Shown piece by piece: positions 1 through 8,549 of a stretch of DNA of 64,000 nucleotides. The DNA lies in NCBI RefSeq assembly GCF_008107685.1, contig NZ_VIRF01000074.1, positions 1-64,000 of the forward strand, read 5' to 3'. This DNA is from Novosphingobium sp. BW1. Lineage in GTDB: Bacteria; Pseudomonadota; Alphaproteobacteria; Sphingomonadales; Sphingomonadaceae. Under the pieces are notes generated by a model. The model saw nothing but the letters and a program-made list of their open reading frames with translations. It was not told the origin of the DNA and searched no databases. How positions within the stretch are numbered: the first letter of the stretch is position 1; every line of letters begins with the position of its first letter. Position numbers and translations under genes: made by a program.

Positions 1-1
1 G

Positions 2-646
2 GCGGGCGCCCCGGCCGCGGCGCCCGCCCCGGCACCGCGCACAGCACCAAGGCCAACCGCGAAGCCTAAGGCCCATACCGATGCGGAACGCGCCGAGATG
101 GCGACGCCCGCCTCGCTGCGAAAGCCTCCGGCGGCGGTCTACGACGATACCGAGAACACAGTCCACTACGCCGACGAGCGCAGCTCCAGCTTCGATTTCG
201 CGCCGCCCTTCCAGCCCCGCCGCAACTGGGCAAAGATCGGCACCTACGCGGCTTCGATCTTTGCGGTGGTGACACTGGGCCTGACCGGCGCCATCGCCTG
301 GGGCGGCCTGCCCGACTGGATTCCCACCCCGCACGAGACCTTCCGGCAGGGCGCGCCCGACCTTCAGCTCGATTTTCCGCGCAAACGCCAGGACCGCCAG
401 CGTCTCGCCGATGGCAGCGACTTTTTCAGCGTCAGCGGCACGATCGGCAACATCGGCAGCGAGACCCGCTACGTGCCCTCGCTGCTGGTCGTCCTGCGCG
501 ACGCGCGCGAGCGGATCATCTACGAAAAGGAAATCGTGCCTCCCACCCGCAAACTGGCGGCAGGTGAAGTCATCACCATCAACGAGGCCCTGACCGACAT
601 CCCAAAGGCCGCGACCACCGCTGAGATCGGCTGGAAGCCCGACTGA
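2..646 (+). CDS. Zinc-ribbon / DUF3426 membrane protein, 5' partial
   Basis: The reading frame is open from the window edge, so the N-terminal part (in this family usually an MJ0042-type zinc ribbon with two CxxC pairs) lies outside. What is visible begins with a Pro/Ala-rich linker and runs into a single hydrophobic segment (about nt 240-310, WAKIGTYAASIFAVVTLGL). It ends with an extracytoplasmic DUF3426-like beta domain (FFSVSGTIGNIGSETRYVPS and on). Such proteins are single-pass membrane proteins of unknown function, common in Alphaproteobacteria. An internal ATG at 98 could be mistaken for the start, but in-frame coding with the same composition continues upstream. The assignment rests on the C-terminal domain and the TM layout only. 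Confidence 0.75.
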   Translation, partial: AGAPAAAPAPAPRTAPRPTAKPKAHTDAERAEMATPASLRKPPAAVYDDTENTVHYADERSSSFDFAPPFQPRRNWAKIGTYAASIFAVVTLGLTGAIAWGGLPDWIPTPHETFRQGAPDLQLDFPRKRQDRQRLADGSDFFSVSGTIGNIGSETRYVPSLLVVLRDARERIIYEKEIVPPTRKLAAGEVITINEALTDIPKAATTAEIGWKPD

Positions 647-721
647 GCGCCCACCGGCGCTCGGATCCGCCAGGTCGGCAGGTCACGCCGCTGTCATACG
701 CCCGCGCCATAGGGGCGGGGC

Positions 722-1582
722 ATGCCTTCCCATACCCCACACCCGACGACCGTGGCCGAGACCGGCCCTGTCCGCCTGATCGTGCTGGCCGGGCAGCGCG
801 GCCCGTCTTCCGACCCGCTGTCCGAGCGTTTCGGCGTCAGCCACCGCAGCCTCGTGCCGCTCGCCGGACGCCCGCTGATCGCGCATGTCCTGCAGACCGG
901 CGCGCAGCACCCCAAGATCGGGAGCCTCGCCATCTGCATCGAGCAGGAGGCCTTCGATCCGGTCTGGGACGTGCTCACCCGCTTGCCTGGCCGGGGTGCG
1001 GTCACCCTCATCGAAGCGCGCGAGGATGTCGCGCAAAGCATTCGTGCGGCCGCGCAGGGCTGGGATGGCCCGCTTCTGGTCACTACCGCCGACCATGCGC
1101 TCCTGAGCGGCGAGACCATCGGCCAGCTCGTTACGGCCCTGGAGAGCGCCGACATCGCGCTCGCGCTCGCCCCGCGCGAGGCGGTCGAGGCGGTGCATCC
1201 CAGCGGATCGCCACATTACCTAAGCTTGCGCGACGGACATCTGGCCCCCTGCGACCTCTGCGGCGTGCGCAGCACCGAGTTCCTGGGGGCTGCGGCCATC
1301 TTTCGGGGACGTCGCGCCTCGGTTCGAATAGCCTTGCGCATTGCACGCGCCATGGGCCTTATGGGCCTGCTCCTGCTGGCATTGGGCCTCGAAACGCGCA
1401 GCGGCGCTCGTGCACGCGCCTCGCGTCGCCTGCGGGCCCGCGTGGAGGCGGTCATCACGCCGGACGGCACGCAGGCCATCGATGTCGGGAACGAGCAGAG
1501 CTACGCCATCGTGCGCCATCAGCTTGAAGCGCGCGCGCGCGAGGCGGCAACGGTCGAGGCCATCGCCCTCAGCGCCTCCTGA
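722..1582 (+). CDS. MobA-like nucleotidyltransferase family protein
   Basis: A 286-residue protein whose N-terminal half looks like an NTP-transferase Rossmann fold: RLIVLAGQRG near residue 20 resembles the nucleotide-binding loop, followed by HRSLVPLAGRPLIAHVL, and LLVTTADHALLS near residue 120 supplies the metal/sugar-binding acidic motif. Relatives transfer nucleotides to molybdopterin, sugars or lipid head groups. The substrate cannot be read from sequence. The C-terminal part contains a hydrophobic stretch (MGLMGLLLLALGLE) and ends in a conserved GTQAIDVGNEQSY-like motif, typical of the sphingomonad version. The gene stands alone: 76 nt after the DUF3426 gene and followed by a hairpin and a convergent tRNA gene. 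There is no molybdenum-cofactor gene nearby, so a MobA role is not implied. Confidence 0.7.
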   Translation: MPSHTPHPTTVAETGPVRLIVLAGQRGPSSDPLSERFGVSHRSLVPLAGRPLIAHVLQTGAQHPKIGSLAICIEQEAFDPVWDVLTRLPGRGAVTLIEAREDVAQSIRAAAQGWDGPLLVTTADHALLSGETIGQLVTALESADIALALAPREAVEAVHPSGSPHYLSLRDGHLAPCDLCGVRSTEFLGAAAIFRGRRASVRIALRIARAMGLMGLLLLALGLETRSGARARASRRLRARVEAVITPDGTQAIDVGNEQSYAIVRHQLEARAREAATVEAIALSAS

Positions 1583-1623
1583 CGCCTCCGCGCGCGCCAC
1601 GCAGAAACGCCGAAAGGCACCGA

Positions 1624-1644
1624 CCTTCCGGTTTCCCGGAAGGG
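1624..1644. terminator. Hairpin between nucleotidyltransferase and tRNA-Leu
   Basis: CCTTCCGG and CCGGAAGG form a strong stem around a short loop about 40 nt after the nucleotidyltransferase stop, followed by a moderately T-rich stretch. It sits between two convergent genes and could end transcription of either. The U-tract is weak on both strands. Confidence 0.5.
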
Positions 1645-1685
1645 GTGCCCGAAGGCTTTTATCTGTTTCTTTTCAGAAATCTGCC

Positions 1686-1772
1686 TGGTGCGGTCGAGAA
1701 GACTCGAACTTCCACGGGCTTTCGCCCACAACGACCTCAACGTTGCGCGTCTACCAATTCCGCCACGACCGC
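1686..1772 (-). tRNA. tRNA-Leu (anticodon GAG)
   Basis: On the minus strand an 87-nt sequence starts GCGGTCG and ends CGACCGCACCA, giving a seven-pair acceptor stem with an encoded CCA. The anticodon arm reads CAACG-TTGAGGT-CGTTG, with GAG in the loop. A long variable arm (GGGCGAAAGCCC) marks a class II tRNA, and the T arm carries GTTCGAGTC. All features fit tRNA-Leu reading CUC/CUU. Confidence 0.97.
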
Positions 1773-2053
1773 TAAATCAGAGGAGCTTTTCAAAGCGTCC
1801 CTCGGCAGGAGCGCGCCCCTAGCAAGGCTTTCCGGACCGGGCAAGTGATTCGTTTCGATTATTTTTGCAACGCCTGCGCCCCCGCCTCACCAGAACGGCA
1901 AAAACACCTGAATTTCCGCCATTTCAGGTCAGAATCGCCTCACAAAAAAAGTTTAAGGCGGGCGCCGCGGTGCGGACCAAAGTGCAATATCGGGCGCCGC
2001 GCCTTCCATGCAAAACCCTGCGCAAAGATCATGAACGGGGAGATTTTTTCACC

Positions 2054-2513
2054 ATGCGCCATCCACGCGCCCTTTCGCGAGGCCCTGGGACCTCGTCCAT
2101 CGCCCTTGGCCTTGGTCTTGCGCTGGCCCTTTGCGCCTGTTCGGGCGGCGAGCGGGGCGAGGCTCCGACACAGCCCGAACCCAGCGCAAGCGCAACCTTG
2201 CCAGAGAGCCCGGCCGAACCGGACAGCCCGCCCGCCAGCGTGCCGAGCGAAAGTCCTTCCCCGCAAGCCGAGGCCAGCCCGGAGCCGAGCCCGACTCCCA
2301 CGCCCACCGAGACCAAGGCCACCCCGGTTCCCAAACCCGCACCTGCGCCGACGCCCACCCCGGAACCGGTCTCGGCAGCAGGCCCTCCCGCGGCCTTCGG
2401 GCGCTGCGCGGTGTGCCACACCGCGGAAAAAGGCGCGCCCGACAAACTGGGTCCCAACCTCTTCGGTACCTTTGGCCACACGATGGGCCAGGGCAGCTTT
2501 GGCTATTCGGACG
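2054..2513 (+). pseudogene. Lipoprotein c-type cytochrome, truncated by an IS element
   Basis: The start is ATG 2054, preceded by a GGGGAG ribosome site. The product opens with a lipoprotein signal (LALALCACSGG) and then a Pro/Ala/Ser/Glu-rich tether of about 90 residues. A class I cytochrome c domain follows, with heme motif CAVCH at residues 118-122 and the downstream PNLFGTFG. This layout suits a membrane-anchored electron carrier on a flexible stalk. Coding similarity stops in SFGYSDG exactly where the IS terminus GGCTTTGTTGC begins, so the distal helix with the axial Met is lost. The frame then reads into IS sequence and stops near 2608. No continuation is seen beyond the far IS end, so this is a deletion rather than a simple insertion. 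Confidence 0.85.
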
Positions 2514-3449
2514 GGCTTTGTTGCATAAATAGATCGCATGGCAGCAGTTGGCCTTTGAAGGCATCAATCACGCGACACGCTGAGTTTTGGGCCTTCCGAG
2601 TGCGGTGAAACGGTTGAGGATGGCCGCTCCATCGTTTCCAGATTGGCCTGCCGAACCGCCGGTGTGAGCGAACGATTTCATTGCGGGCGGCAACGCCCGG
2701 TGTGCTCCCGGGCCAGGCTTTTGCATTGCTACGGGCGGGGATGATGGCACAGGCATCGCGCGCGGCAATGGCTTCGTGACAGGCTCTGGTGTCAAACGCG
2801 CCATCAGCGCTGACGGTCTCGATGACTTGATCGTGTGGGATCTGCTCTAGTAGTTCAGGCAGCATGGGCGCATCGCCAACCCGGCTTCCGGTCACTTCGA
2901 TGGCACGGATTTCAAATGATCCGGCGTCCACGTCCAGGTGGACCTTGCGCCACTGGCGGCGTTTGGACGGGCCATGCTTGCGCCTGCACCATTCCCCGTC
3001 TCCAACCGCCTTGATGCCCGTGCTGTCGATCAACAGATGCAGCGGCTCTGCCCGGGGTTGGCAGGGGATCTCGACAAGCAGGGTCTTCTGCCTCCGGCTC
3101 AAGGTGCTGAAATCCGGCACCGGCCAATCGAGCCCTGCCATCTTGAGAAGGCTGGAGACCATGCCGGTGGTCTGGCGCAAGGGAAGCTTGAACACTCCCT
3201 TCAGCGTCAGGCAGGCCTGGATCGCGGCATCCGAGAACATAGGCTGACGCCCGCGCTTGCCTGTTGGCGCGGACAGCCACTGCATCCCCGGATCAAACCA
3301 GACCTGAAGCGAACCTCTCTGCGCCAGCGCTGCGTTATAGGACTTCCAGTTTGTCGTGTGGTAGCGGGCCTTGGGCGGTTTGCTGATCGCCGCCCCTTAA
3401 CCACCTGGATTCACAAACGGAATCCCTCGGTGATTTGCGCAACAAAGCC
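2514..3449 (-). mobile_element. Degenerate IS5/IS903-type insertion sequence
   Basis: The 936-bp element is bounded by inverted repeats GGCTTTGTTGCATAAAT (left) and GGCTTTGTTGCGCAAAT (right, complement), 15 of 17 matching. These ends are typical of the IS903 group of the IS5 family. The flanking nonamers (ATTCGGACG on the left, ATGTGGGTG on the right) are not duplicates, so no target-site duplication survives. One side of the target was probably deleted or rearranged after insertion. The element holds one broken transposase gene. Confidence 0.88.
2568..3387 (-). pseudogene. IS5-family transposase remnant
   Basis: The frame begins ISKPPKARYHTTNWKSYN; relatives start MSKPPKARY, so the initiation codon appears mutated from ATG to ATC (codon at 3387-3385). 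The DDE domain is recognisable: LLIDSTGIKAVGDGEW holds the first Asp and VSADGAFDTRACH the second. After WKRWSG the expected C-terminal Y-R-E block (YHRRSRVETK-like) is missing. The terminal LNRFTALGRPKTQRVA appears directly, one frame off. That implies an out-of-frame internal deletion of roughly 35-40 codons that removed the catalytic Glu. The enzyme cannot be active, though the ends could still be moved in trans. Confidence 0.85.
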
Positions 3450-3944
3450 ATGTGGGTGGACAGTGCGTTCCATCCAAGGGCTTTACGGCGCGCACGGCGA
3501 CGCAGGTATGCAACGTCCTTGTACTGCTCAGCTTCCAAATTCTCCGTTATCTCATAATTATTTTCGGGCTCGCCGCATCCGAGGTTTGCTTGACATGATG
3601 TTGCCGCCGTCGCCGTGCCAACGGTAGCTTTTTCGTACCTGCCGTTCAAAACCGTCCTCCTGAATGGTGCCTTTGTCCCAGCCGCGGTTCATAAGCGGAC
3701 CGACCGCTCGTTGGCGCACCATTTTTCCACTCGAGCGACTTGTTTGGGCGCGTAACGGCCATTGCACCGGGGCAAGAGCATTGAGCAGATCCGACAGACG
3801 TCCGCGAGGGGAGGGCTGTCAGGGCGCCAAGCACTGCGCCTTCCAATTCCGGGAGCGCGAGGATGATGGCCTTCGCATCGACCTTTTCGTTCCGACCTGA
3901 ACCAGGACGTTTTGCATATCCTTCGCGGACGGCGGAGCAGGTAT
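3450..3944. other. Unassigned DNA between IS remnant and cytochrome b561 gene
   Basis: About 495 bp with no convincing gene. The composition is less GC-rich and less codon-biased than the neighbours, and all frames are short. Minus-strand frames give fragments such as YLRRRARRKALGW and QWPLRAQTSRSSGK that I do not recognise. It is probably debris from the rearrangement associated with the IS element, and it separates the truncated cytochrome from the alcohol-oxidation locus. Confidence 0.5.
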
Positions 3945-4463
3945 TCAGAGCATCCGCTTCAGGATATCGTCCTTGAGCAGGAAATGGTGGCGCAGGGCCG
4001 CGAGCGCATGGCCGGCGACAAGCGCGATCAGGAGGTAGCCGCCGATCTCGTGCGCCTCGTGGCCAAGACCTGCAAGCAGGCTGTCCTTCAGCACCGGCAG
4101 GCGGGGGATGTCGAACAGGCCGAACCAGGTCAACGGATAAGGGCTCGCCGAGGACATGATCCAGCCGGTCAGCGGCATCGCGATCATAAAGAGGTAGAGC
4201 ACGACGTGGACCAGATGCGCGAGGCCGACTTCAACCCGTGCCATCGTTGCAGGATAGGCGGGCGCGGTCCAGGCCATGCGCCAGCCCAGCCGCACCAGCG
4301 AGAGGACCAGAACGGTCATCCCCACGGCCTTGTGCAGCGGCATGATCGCGATGACCCCGTCCAGCGGTTCGTGCAGCAGGCCGCCAGCAATATTGGCGAT
4401 AATCAGCAGCGCGATCAGCCAGTGCAGCGTGCGCGCACCTACGTTGTAGCGTACTGTCCCCAT
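3945..4463 (-). CDS. Cytochrome b561 family protein
   Basis: A 172-residue four-helix membrane protein of the bacterial cytochrome b561 (CybB-like) family. It probably passes electrons between the quinone pool and a periplasmic or membrane partner. Candidate heme-ligating histidines are visible in ARTLHWLIA (helix 1), MPLHKAVGM (helix 2), GHEAHEIGG and ALRHHFLLK (end of helix 4). Hydrophobic segments lie near residues 12-30, 45-65, 85-110 and 130-155. The ATG at 4463 has a GAGG just upstream. The same frame is open further upstream into the TonB-receptor remnant because of a frameshift there, which creates a spurious fusion. The gene lies just downstream of that remnant and was probably co-transcribed with it. 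Confidence 0.85.
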   Translation of the reverse strand: MGTVRYNVGARTLHWLIALLIIANIAGGLLHEPLDGVIAIMPLHKAVGMTVLVLSLVRLGWRMAWTAPAYPATMARVEVGLAHLVHVVLYLFMIAMPLTGWIMSSASPYPLTWFGLFDIPRLPVLKDSLLAGLGHEAHEIGGYLLIALVAGHALAALRHHFLLKDDILKRML

Positions 4464-4467
4464 GGCC

Positions 4468-5880
4468 TCACATACCCATCGCAGCCCCGCCCACAGCGTG
4501 CGGGGCACACCCTGATCCATAGACCCTCCCTGGTAGCGCGTCACGATGGTTTCGTCGGTCACGTTCTTGGCGCGCAGCACCAGGCTGGCCTTCGCTCCAA
4601 GTGGAACTTGCGCGAAGAGGTCGAGCGTGGTGGCGGCAGGCAGCACATCGCTTTCCCGGTCGTCCTCGTACTGCGCGCCGACATGGCGCAGCGTCGCCGC
4701 GAGGCGCCACCCCTCGCCCGGCACCAGTCCGAGTGTGGCCGAAGCGGCGTACTTCGGGGTCTGCGAGGGACGAAATCCGCGTCTGACGCTGGCGCAAGTT
4801 GGGCTCCAGCGTGACGTTGGCGATGGCGTGCTTCACCCGGTTTTCGAAGGCGGCCAGAGTGAATTTCACCCCTGACATAGGTGTGAGATCAAGCCCGGCC
4901 TCGTAGCCCTCCAGCCTCTCGCTGCGCAGTTGCGCATTAGCTTGGGTGATGACGGGAAAGACCACGAAGGGCCGGTAGAGTTCGTTGAGCGTGGGCATGC
5001 GCAGACCCGAATAGGCCGCACCGCGCACGGCCAGCGCCTCGCTCAGCGCCCGCCACGCGCCGCCGCGCCAGGTCACCGTCCAGTCGGCGTGTTTGGCATA
5101 GTCGCTGCGCCCGGTCGGCGTCCCTTGCGCATCGCGCGTCGCATAGTAGCCGCCCGAAATGACCGTGCGGTCGGTGCGCATCCCCCCGGTGAGGGTGAGC
5201 GCGCCGAGGCGCCGGTCGTCCTCGGCAAAGAGGCCCAGATCGCTGTTTACTCTGCCCGCCTGCCGCCGCTCGGTCACCTTGCCTGAAAAGGCGCTGATCG
5301 CGATCTCGTTCATCGCGCCCGAAGAGCGCCGCCAGTCGGTCCCCAAACGCAGCGTGTGCGCATCGTCCACGGACAGCCGCAGCTCGAACTTGCCGCCGAT
5401 TCCCGTCGCGGGGGTCTTGTACTGGTCGAGCACGGGGGTGAAGCGGCTCGAGGAAATGACCGTATTGGAGAAATTGCGTGCCTGGACATAAGCCAGCGCG
5501 TCGAACTGTCAGGTGCCGCGCCCGACGAGGCGCAGGCTCGCGTCCTGCCCCTCGCTCGCGCTGTCGGCGCCCACAAAGCGCAAGGTGCGATCGTCGCGAA
5601 AGATCAGGCCACGCGCCTGAAGCTCCACGTTCTCGCTGATCGGAGCTACGGCACGCAAGCCCAGCGACCAGGATCCGAAGCGCGCCCAGGGTGTCGGGCG
5701 AAAGCGCGGTGAGCGGAATATACCCGAAGAAGCGGTCGGCCATCGGCACGCCATCACCGAGCACGAGCGCGCGGCCGGTGGCGTTGCCGCCCAGCGCGCG
5801 CAAGGTCACCCCTTGCGCGGAGGGGTTGGACGAGCGGCTGTCCAAGCGGCGAAACTGCTGGAAACCCGCGACCGAGGAGG
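4468..5880 (-). pseudogene. TonB-dependent outer-membrane receptor, decayed
   Basis: Fragments in several frames rebuild a TonB-dependent receptor. The plug piece is GFQQFRRLDSRSSNPSAQG followed by TLRALGGNATGRALVLGDG. Barrel strands include FELRLSVDDAHTLRLGTDW and NELYRPFVVFPVITQANAQL, and the C-terminal strand is LRAKNVTDE to LWAGLRW. Lesions seen: no signal peptide or N-terminus upstream of about 5875; a plug-to-barrel jump with frame change near 5690; an in-frame TGA at about 5509 where GRGT-stop-QFDALAYVQ expects a sense codon; a frame change with apparent loss of roughly 40 residues near 4780; and a one-base shift at the last codons. The intact ancestor would have imported a metal chelate or cofactor. 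Its place beside the quinoprotein locus makes metal or PQQ uptake attractive but unproven. Confidence 0.85.
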
Positions 5881-5921
5881 CGGACGGCCCGTCATGCCGA
5901 CAACCGGCTATCCGGGAAGAT

Positions 5922-5951
5922 ACCGTGCGGACACACAGGCGCCCGCACGGT
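5922..5951 (-). terminator. Hairpin downstream of porin gene
   Basis: ACCGTGCGG and CCGCACGGT pair around a 12-nt loop, about 25 nt past the porin stop on the minus strand, followed by ATCTTCC. The stem is strong but the U-tract short. Confidence 0.45.
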
Positions 5952-5975
5952 TCGGTGGTGCTCCGGAAAAAACGC

Positions 5976-7373
5976 CTAGAAGAAGAGGATGCCGCCCATG
6001 GCGAGGGCATCGCTCTCGGCCTCATTGCCCGAATGGGCCTCCGCTTTGGAGTGGATGTACTCGCCGATCAGCGTCACCCAGCTGGTCAGGCTGTAGCGCA
6101 CCTGAGCGACATAGCTGGAGTTGGTCTTGACGAGGTCCGGGTTGGTGAGTGCGTCGGCCGGGTTGGCAAAGTCGAGCGAGCTTTCGCCATAGCTGCCGCC
6201 CACCGCGAACTTGCCGAAGGTGGCGAGGCCCTGGACGTAGAAGCCGTGGCTCGAACGCGGATTGCCTTGCGCGTCGGTGTCGAACAGGCCGAGCACGGTC
6301 GTGCCCAGCCCCCTGGCCCAGTAGTAGTAACCGGTCACGGTAATGGGGCCCGCCGTGACCTTGGCGCCCATGTCGAGCCCGCGCCCGGTGTAATTGCCGC
6401 CGGTCAGCATGTCGTGCTTTTGGGTGATGCCGGACGCCCACAGGTGCGCAGCCACGCCGCCGAACTGGCCAGCGTAAGTGAGCTTGCCCTGGAAGCCGGG
6501 CTCGGAATTCGCCTGCGCCGGGCCGGTCAGCGAGGAGAGCGGCTGGAACACGCCGACTGCGGCCTGGAAGCCGCCCAGCTTGGGGCTGGTATAAGTGATC
6601 TGCGGCTGGAAGTCGGTGTAGATGTAGCCCGAACCGATGCGGCCCAGCGTCGTGTTGGCGGGCGCCACGTTGCCGCCGGGCGAGCCTGAGGAAAGCAGCG
6701 TGATGTCGTTGAGGATCGCGTCCGAGCCGAACAGGCCGATGTCGCGGCCCAGCTTGATCGTGCCGAAGTTGGCGCGGCCAAAGCTCATGTAGGTCTGGCG
6801 CGCATCGATGCCCGAAGTGGCAAGAGCAGTGGGCTGACCGCCGTTGTTGGCGCCCAGCGTCCCCCAGGCAGCCGAGTTGATGCCGGGGTAGAGGCCAAAG
6901 AAGGCGTTGATATCCCAGCCCGCCTGCTGGGTGGACACCGAGACCGTCAGGAAGCCGGGAAGAAGGCCGTTGCGCACCGCGCTCGAATTCTTTGTGCCCA
7001 CGCTGGCAATGCCGCCCACGACCGACGTGGTCGCCGAAGGCGTGTCCGGATTGTCGTGGACGTAGAAGCCGTTGACCGAGCCTGCGAACTGGATCGTGGC
7101 CGGGCCGACCTCCAGGCCGATACCGCTTTGGGTCCGCTTGACGAGAAGGCCGGTGTCGACCTCGCCGCCCTGCACGGCCACTGCCGGGGCAGGCGTGGCG
7201 TCGGCCTCGGCGGCCTCTTCGGCGAGGAGTTCGTTGTACTCTTCGTCGGTCAGGATACCTTTTTCGTGCAGACGCTTAAGCAGGGTCTCGCCCGTACCGG
7301 CAAAGACCGGCGCCGTGGACATGGCGATAGCCCCCAGCGCAGCGATGCTGCGCAGCATGATCTTGCCGATCAT
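5976..7373 (-). CDS. Outer-membrane porin
   Basis: A 465-residue beta-barrel porin. It has a clear Sec signal (MLRSIAALGAIAMSTAPVFA), then a short helical/charged element (LLKRLHEKGILTDEEYNELL) common at the mature N-terminus of such porins. Amphipathic strands follow, with markers GSVNGFYVHDNPDT, RQTYMSFGRANFGTIKLGRD (a classic porin L3-adjacent motif) and a terminal aromatic residue (MGGILFF), the expected BAM signal. Residues 100-465 look like one continuous barrel with no lesion. It lies at the edge of the PQQ alcohol oxidation locus and shares its upstream motif, so entry of alcohol or another locus substrate into the periplasm is a reasonable guess. Confidence 0.88.
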   Translation of the reverse strand: MIGKIMLRSIAALGAIAMSTAPVFAGTGETLLKRLHEKGILTDEEYNELLAEEAAEADATPAPAVAVQGGEVDTGLLVKRTQSGIGLEVGPATIQFAGSVNGFYVHDNPDTPSATTSVVGGIASVGTKNSSAVRNGLLPGFLTVSVSTQQAGWDINAFFGLYPGINSAAWGTLGANNGGQPTALATSGIDARQTYMSFGRANFGTIKLGRDIGLFGSDAILNDITLLSSGSPGGNVAPANTTLGRIGSGYIYTDFQPQITYTSPKLGGFQAAVGVFQPLSSLTGPAQANSEPGFQGKLTYAGQFGGVAAHLWASGITQKHDMLTGGNYTGRGLDMGAKVTAGPITVTGYYYWARGLGTTVLGLFDTDAQGNPRSSHGFYVQGLATFGKFAVGGSYGESSLDFANPADALTNPDLVKTNSSYVAQVRYSLTSWVTLIGEYIHSKAEAHSGNEAESDALAMGGILFF

Positions 7374-7451
7374 CGTTCATCCCCTCCTGAGGTTTATGTA
7401 TCGTCTTTTCCTGCGACTGTTTTCAGCATGAGAGCGGATGGGAATGTGCGA

Positions 7452-7469
7452 AATTGGACTTTGGGACGA
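7452..7469 (-). promoter_or_regulatory. Locus operator motif upstream of porin
   Basis: The minus strand reads TCGTCCCAAAGTCCAATT, ending about 79 nt before the porin ATG. It matches the 18-bp consensus TCRTCCCAWGGTNCAATT at 17 of 18 positions (one A for G) and has the same orientation to transcription as the other copies. Confidence 0.65.
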
Positions 7470-7498
7470 ACTGCCCCGCGTCGGTGCAAACCGCGCCC

Positions 7499-8485
7499 TC
7501 AGTGACCCAGCGCGACGCCCCAGGGCCCTTTGCCTGCCGGGATCGTGGCGATGACCTCCAGCGCGGCAATGTCGAGCAGCGAGAGCGTGTCGCTGGCCCC
7601 GTTGGCCACAAGGGCACGCGCGCCATCGGGCAAGATCGCCAGGTGCCAGGGCCGCTCACCCACAGGGACATAGCCGCGCACCTCTGCGCTCGCGACATCG
7701 ACCACGGCCACCGCGTTCGCGCGCCCCAGCGCGACCAGCGCCGTCTTGCCATCGGGCGTAAAGCGGATGCCGCAGGGCATGACCTTGTAAGCAGGGACGC
7801 CGGGCGGCGCGAAGGCGATGGTGCGCACAATCGCGCGCGTCGCGACATCGGCGATGTGGACGGTGCCTGCCATTTCCGCGCCGATCCAGACCTGCGCGCC
7901 GTCGGGCGTGAACTCCACATGACGCGGGCGCGCGTCGGTTTCCATTTCCTGGCGCACCTCGTGGCTGGCGACATCGACCCACGCAACGGTGTTGTCCTCC
8001 TCGCTCGCCACCAGCAGCCACGTGCCGTCAGGGCTCTGCGCGATGCCTTCGGGCTCCTCGCCCACCGCGACCTGCCAGGCGACCTTGCCTTCCACCAGAT
8101 CGACCGCAGTTGCCGCCGCATTGTCCTCGTTGGCCACGAACAGGTAGCGCCCGTCGAAAGCCGGAAAGAACTGCTCGGGGTCCGCGCCCGAGGGAAGTGT
8201 GCGCACAAGCGCGCCCGTTGCCGGGTCGCGTACCTCGACGGCGTTGTCTAGGCTGGCGCAGATGAGGAGGTACGTGCCATCGCGCGACAGCGCGATCCCG
8301 CGCGGGCGCTGGCCGACCGGCCACTCGGCCACGATCGCCCGGCTCTCGAGGTCGACGACCGAGACCGTTGAGCTGCGCTCGTTGCTGATGTAGGCGCGCG
8401 TGCCCGCGCTGGCAGGGGCGCTCGCGGCAAGCGCGCTACCCAGGGTTAGAAACGCTGTGAACGCGCGGCGGGCTGACATCTCCAT
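7499..8485 (-). CDS. PQQ-dependent catabolism-associated YVTN beta-propeller protein
   Basis: A 328-residue secreted protein: signal peptide (MEMSARRAFTAFLTLGSALA, cleaved near ASA) and about seven YVTN-type blades. Each blade carries repeats such as YISNERSSTVSVVDLESRAIV, GTYLLICASLDNAVEVRD and RYLFVANEDNAAATAVDL. This pattern fits the TIGR03866-type propeller found next to quinoprotein alcohol dehydrogenases. Its biochemical role is not established; binding a partner or ligand in the periplasm is likely. ATG 8485 is chosen because GGAGAGG lies just upstream and the signal peptide begins there; upstream in-frame ATGs lack this. It is transcribed divergently from the cytochrome c gene and shares a 157-bp regulatory interval with it. 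Confidence 0.85.
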   Translation of the reverse strand: MEMSARRAFTAFLTLGSALAASAPASAGTRAYISNERSSTVSVVDLESRAIVAEWPVGQRPRGIALSRDGTYLLICASLDNAVEVRDPATGALVRTLPSGADPEQFFPAFDGRYLFVANEDNAAATAVDLVEGKVAWQVAVGEEPEGIAQSPDGTWLLVASEEDNTVAWVDVASHEVRQEMETDARPRHVEFTPDGAQVWIGAEMAGTVHIADVATRAIVRTIAFAPPGVPAYKVMPCGIRFTPDGKTALVALGRANAVAVVDVASAEVRGYVPVGERPWHLAILPDGARALVANGASDTLSLLDIAALEVIATIPAGKGPWGVALGH

Positions 8486-8535
8486 GATCCTCTCCATTTG
8501 CCTTGCAAACCTAGGCATTTGCGCGCCCTGGGCCC

Positions 8536-8547
8536 ATTGCACCTTGG
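8536..8547 (-). promoter_or_regulatory. Locus operator motif (core) upstream of YVTN gene
   Basis: The minus strand reads CCAAGGTGCAAT, matching the 12-bp core CCAWGGTNCAAT exactly, 50 nt before the YVTN ATG. The same 12-mer occurs upstream of the dehydrogenase. The left part of the 18-bp motif is not conserved here. Confidence 0.6.
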
Positions 8548-8549
8548 TC

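Noticed and set aside
2505..3458. A 9-bp target-site duplication flanking the IS element.
   Set aside because: Left flank ATTCGGACG and right flank ATGTGGGTG do not match.
3945..4724. An apparent fusion of a TonB-receptor C-terminus with cytochrome b561.
   Set aside because: The frames join only because a one-base shift removed the receptor stop; shifting one base gives a natural GM-stop ending before the cytochrome ATG.
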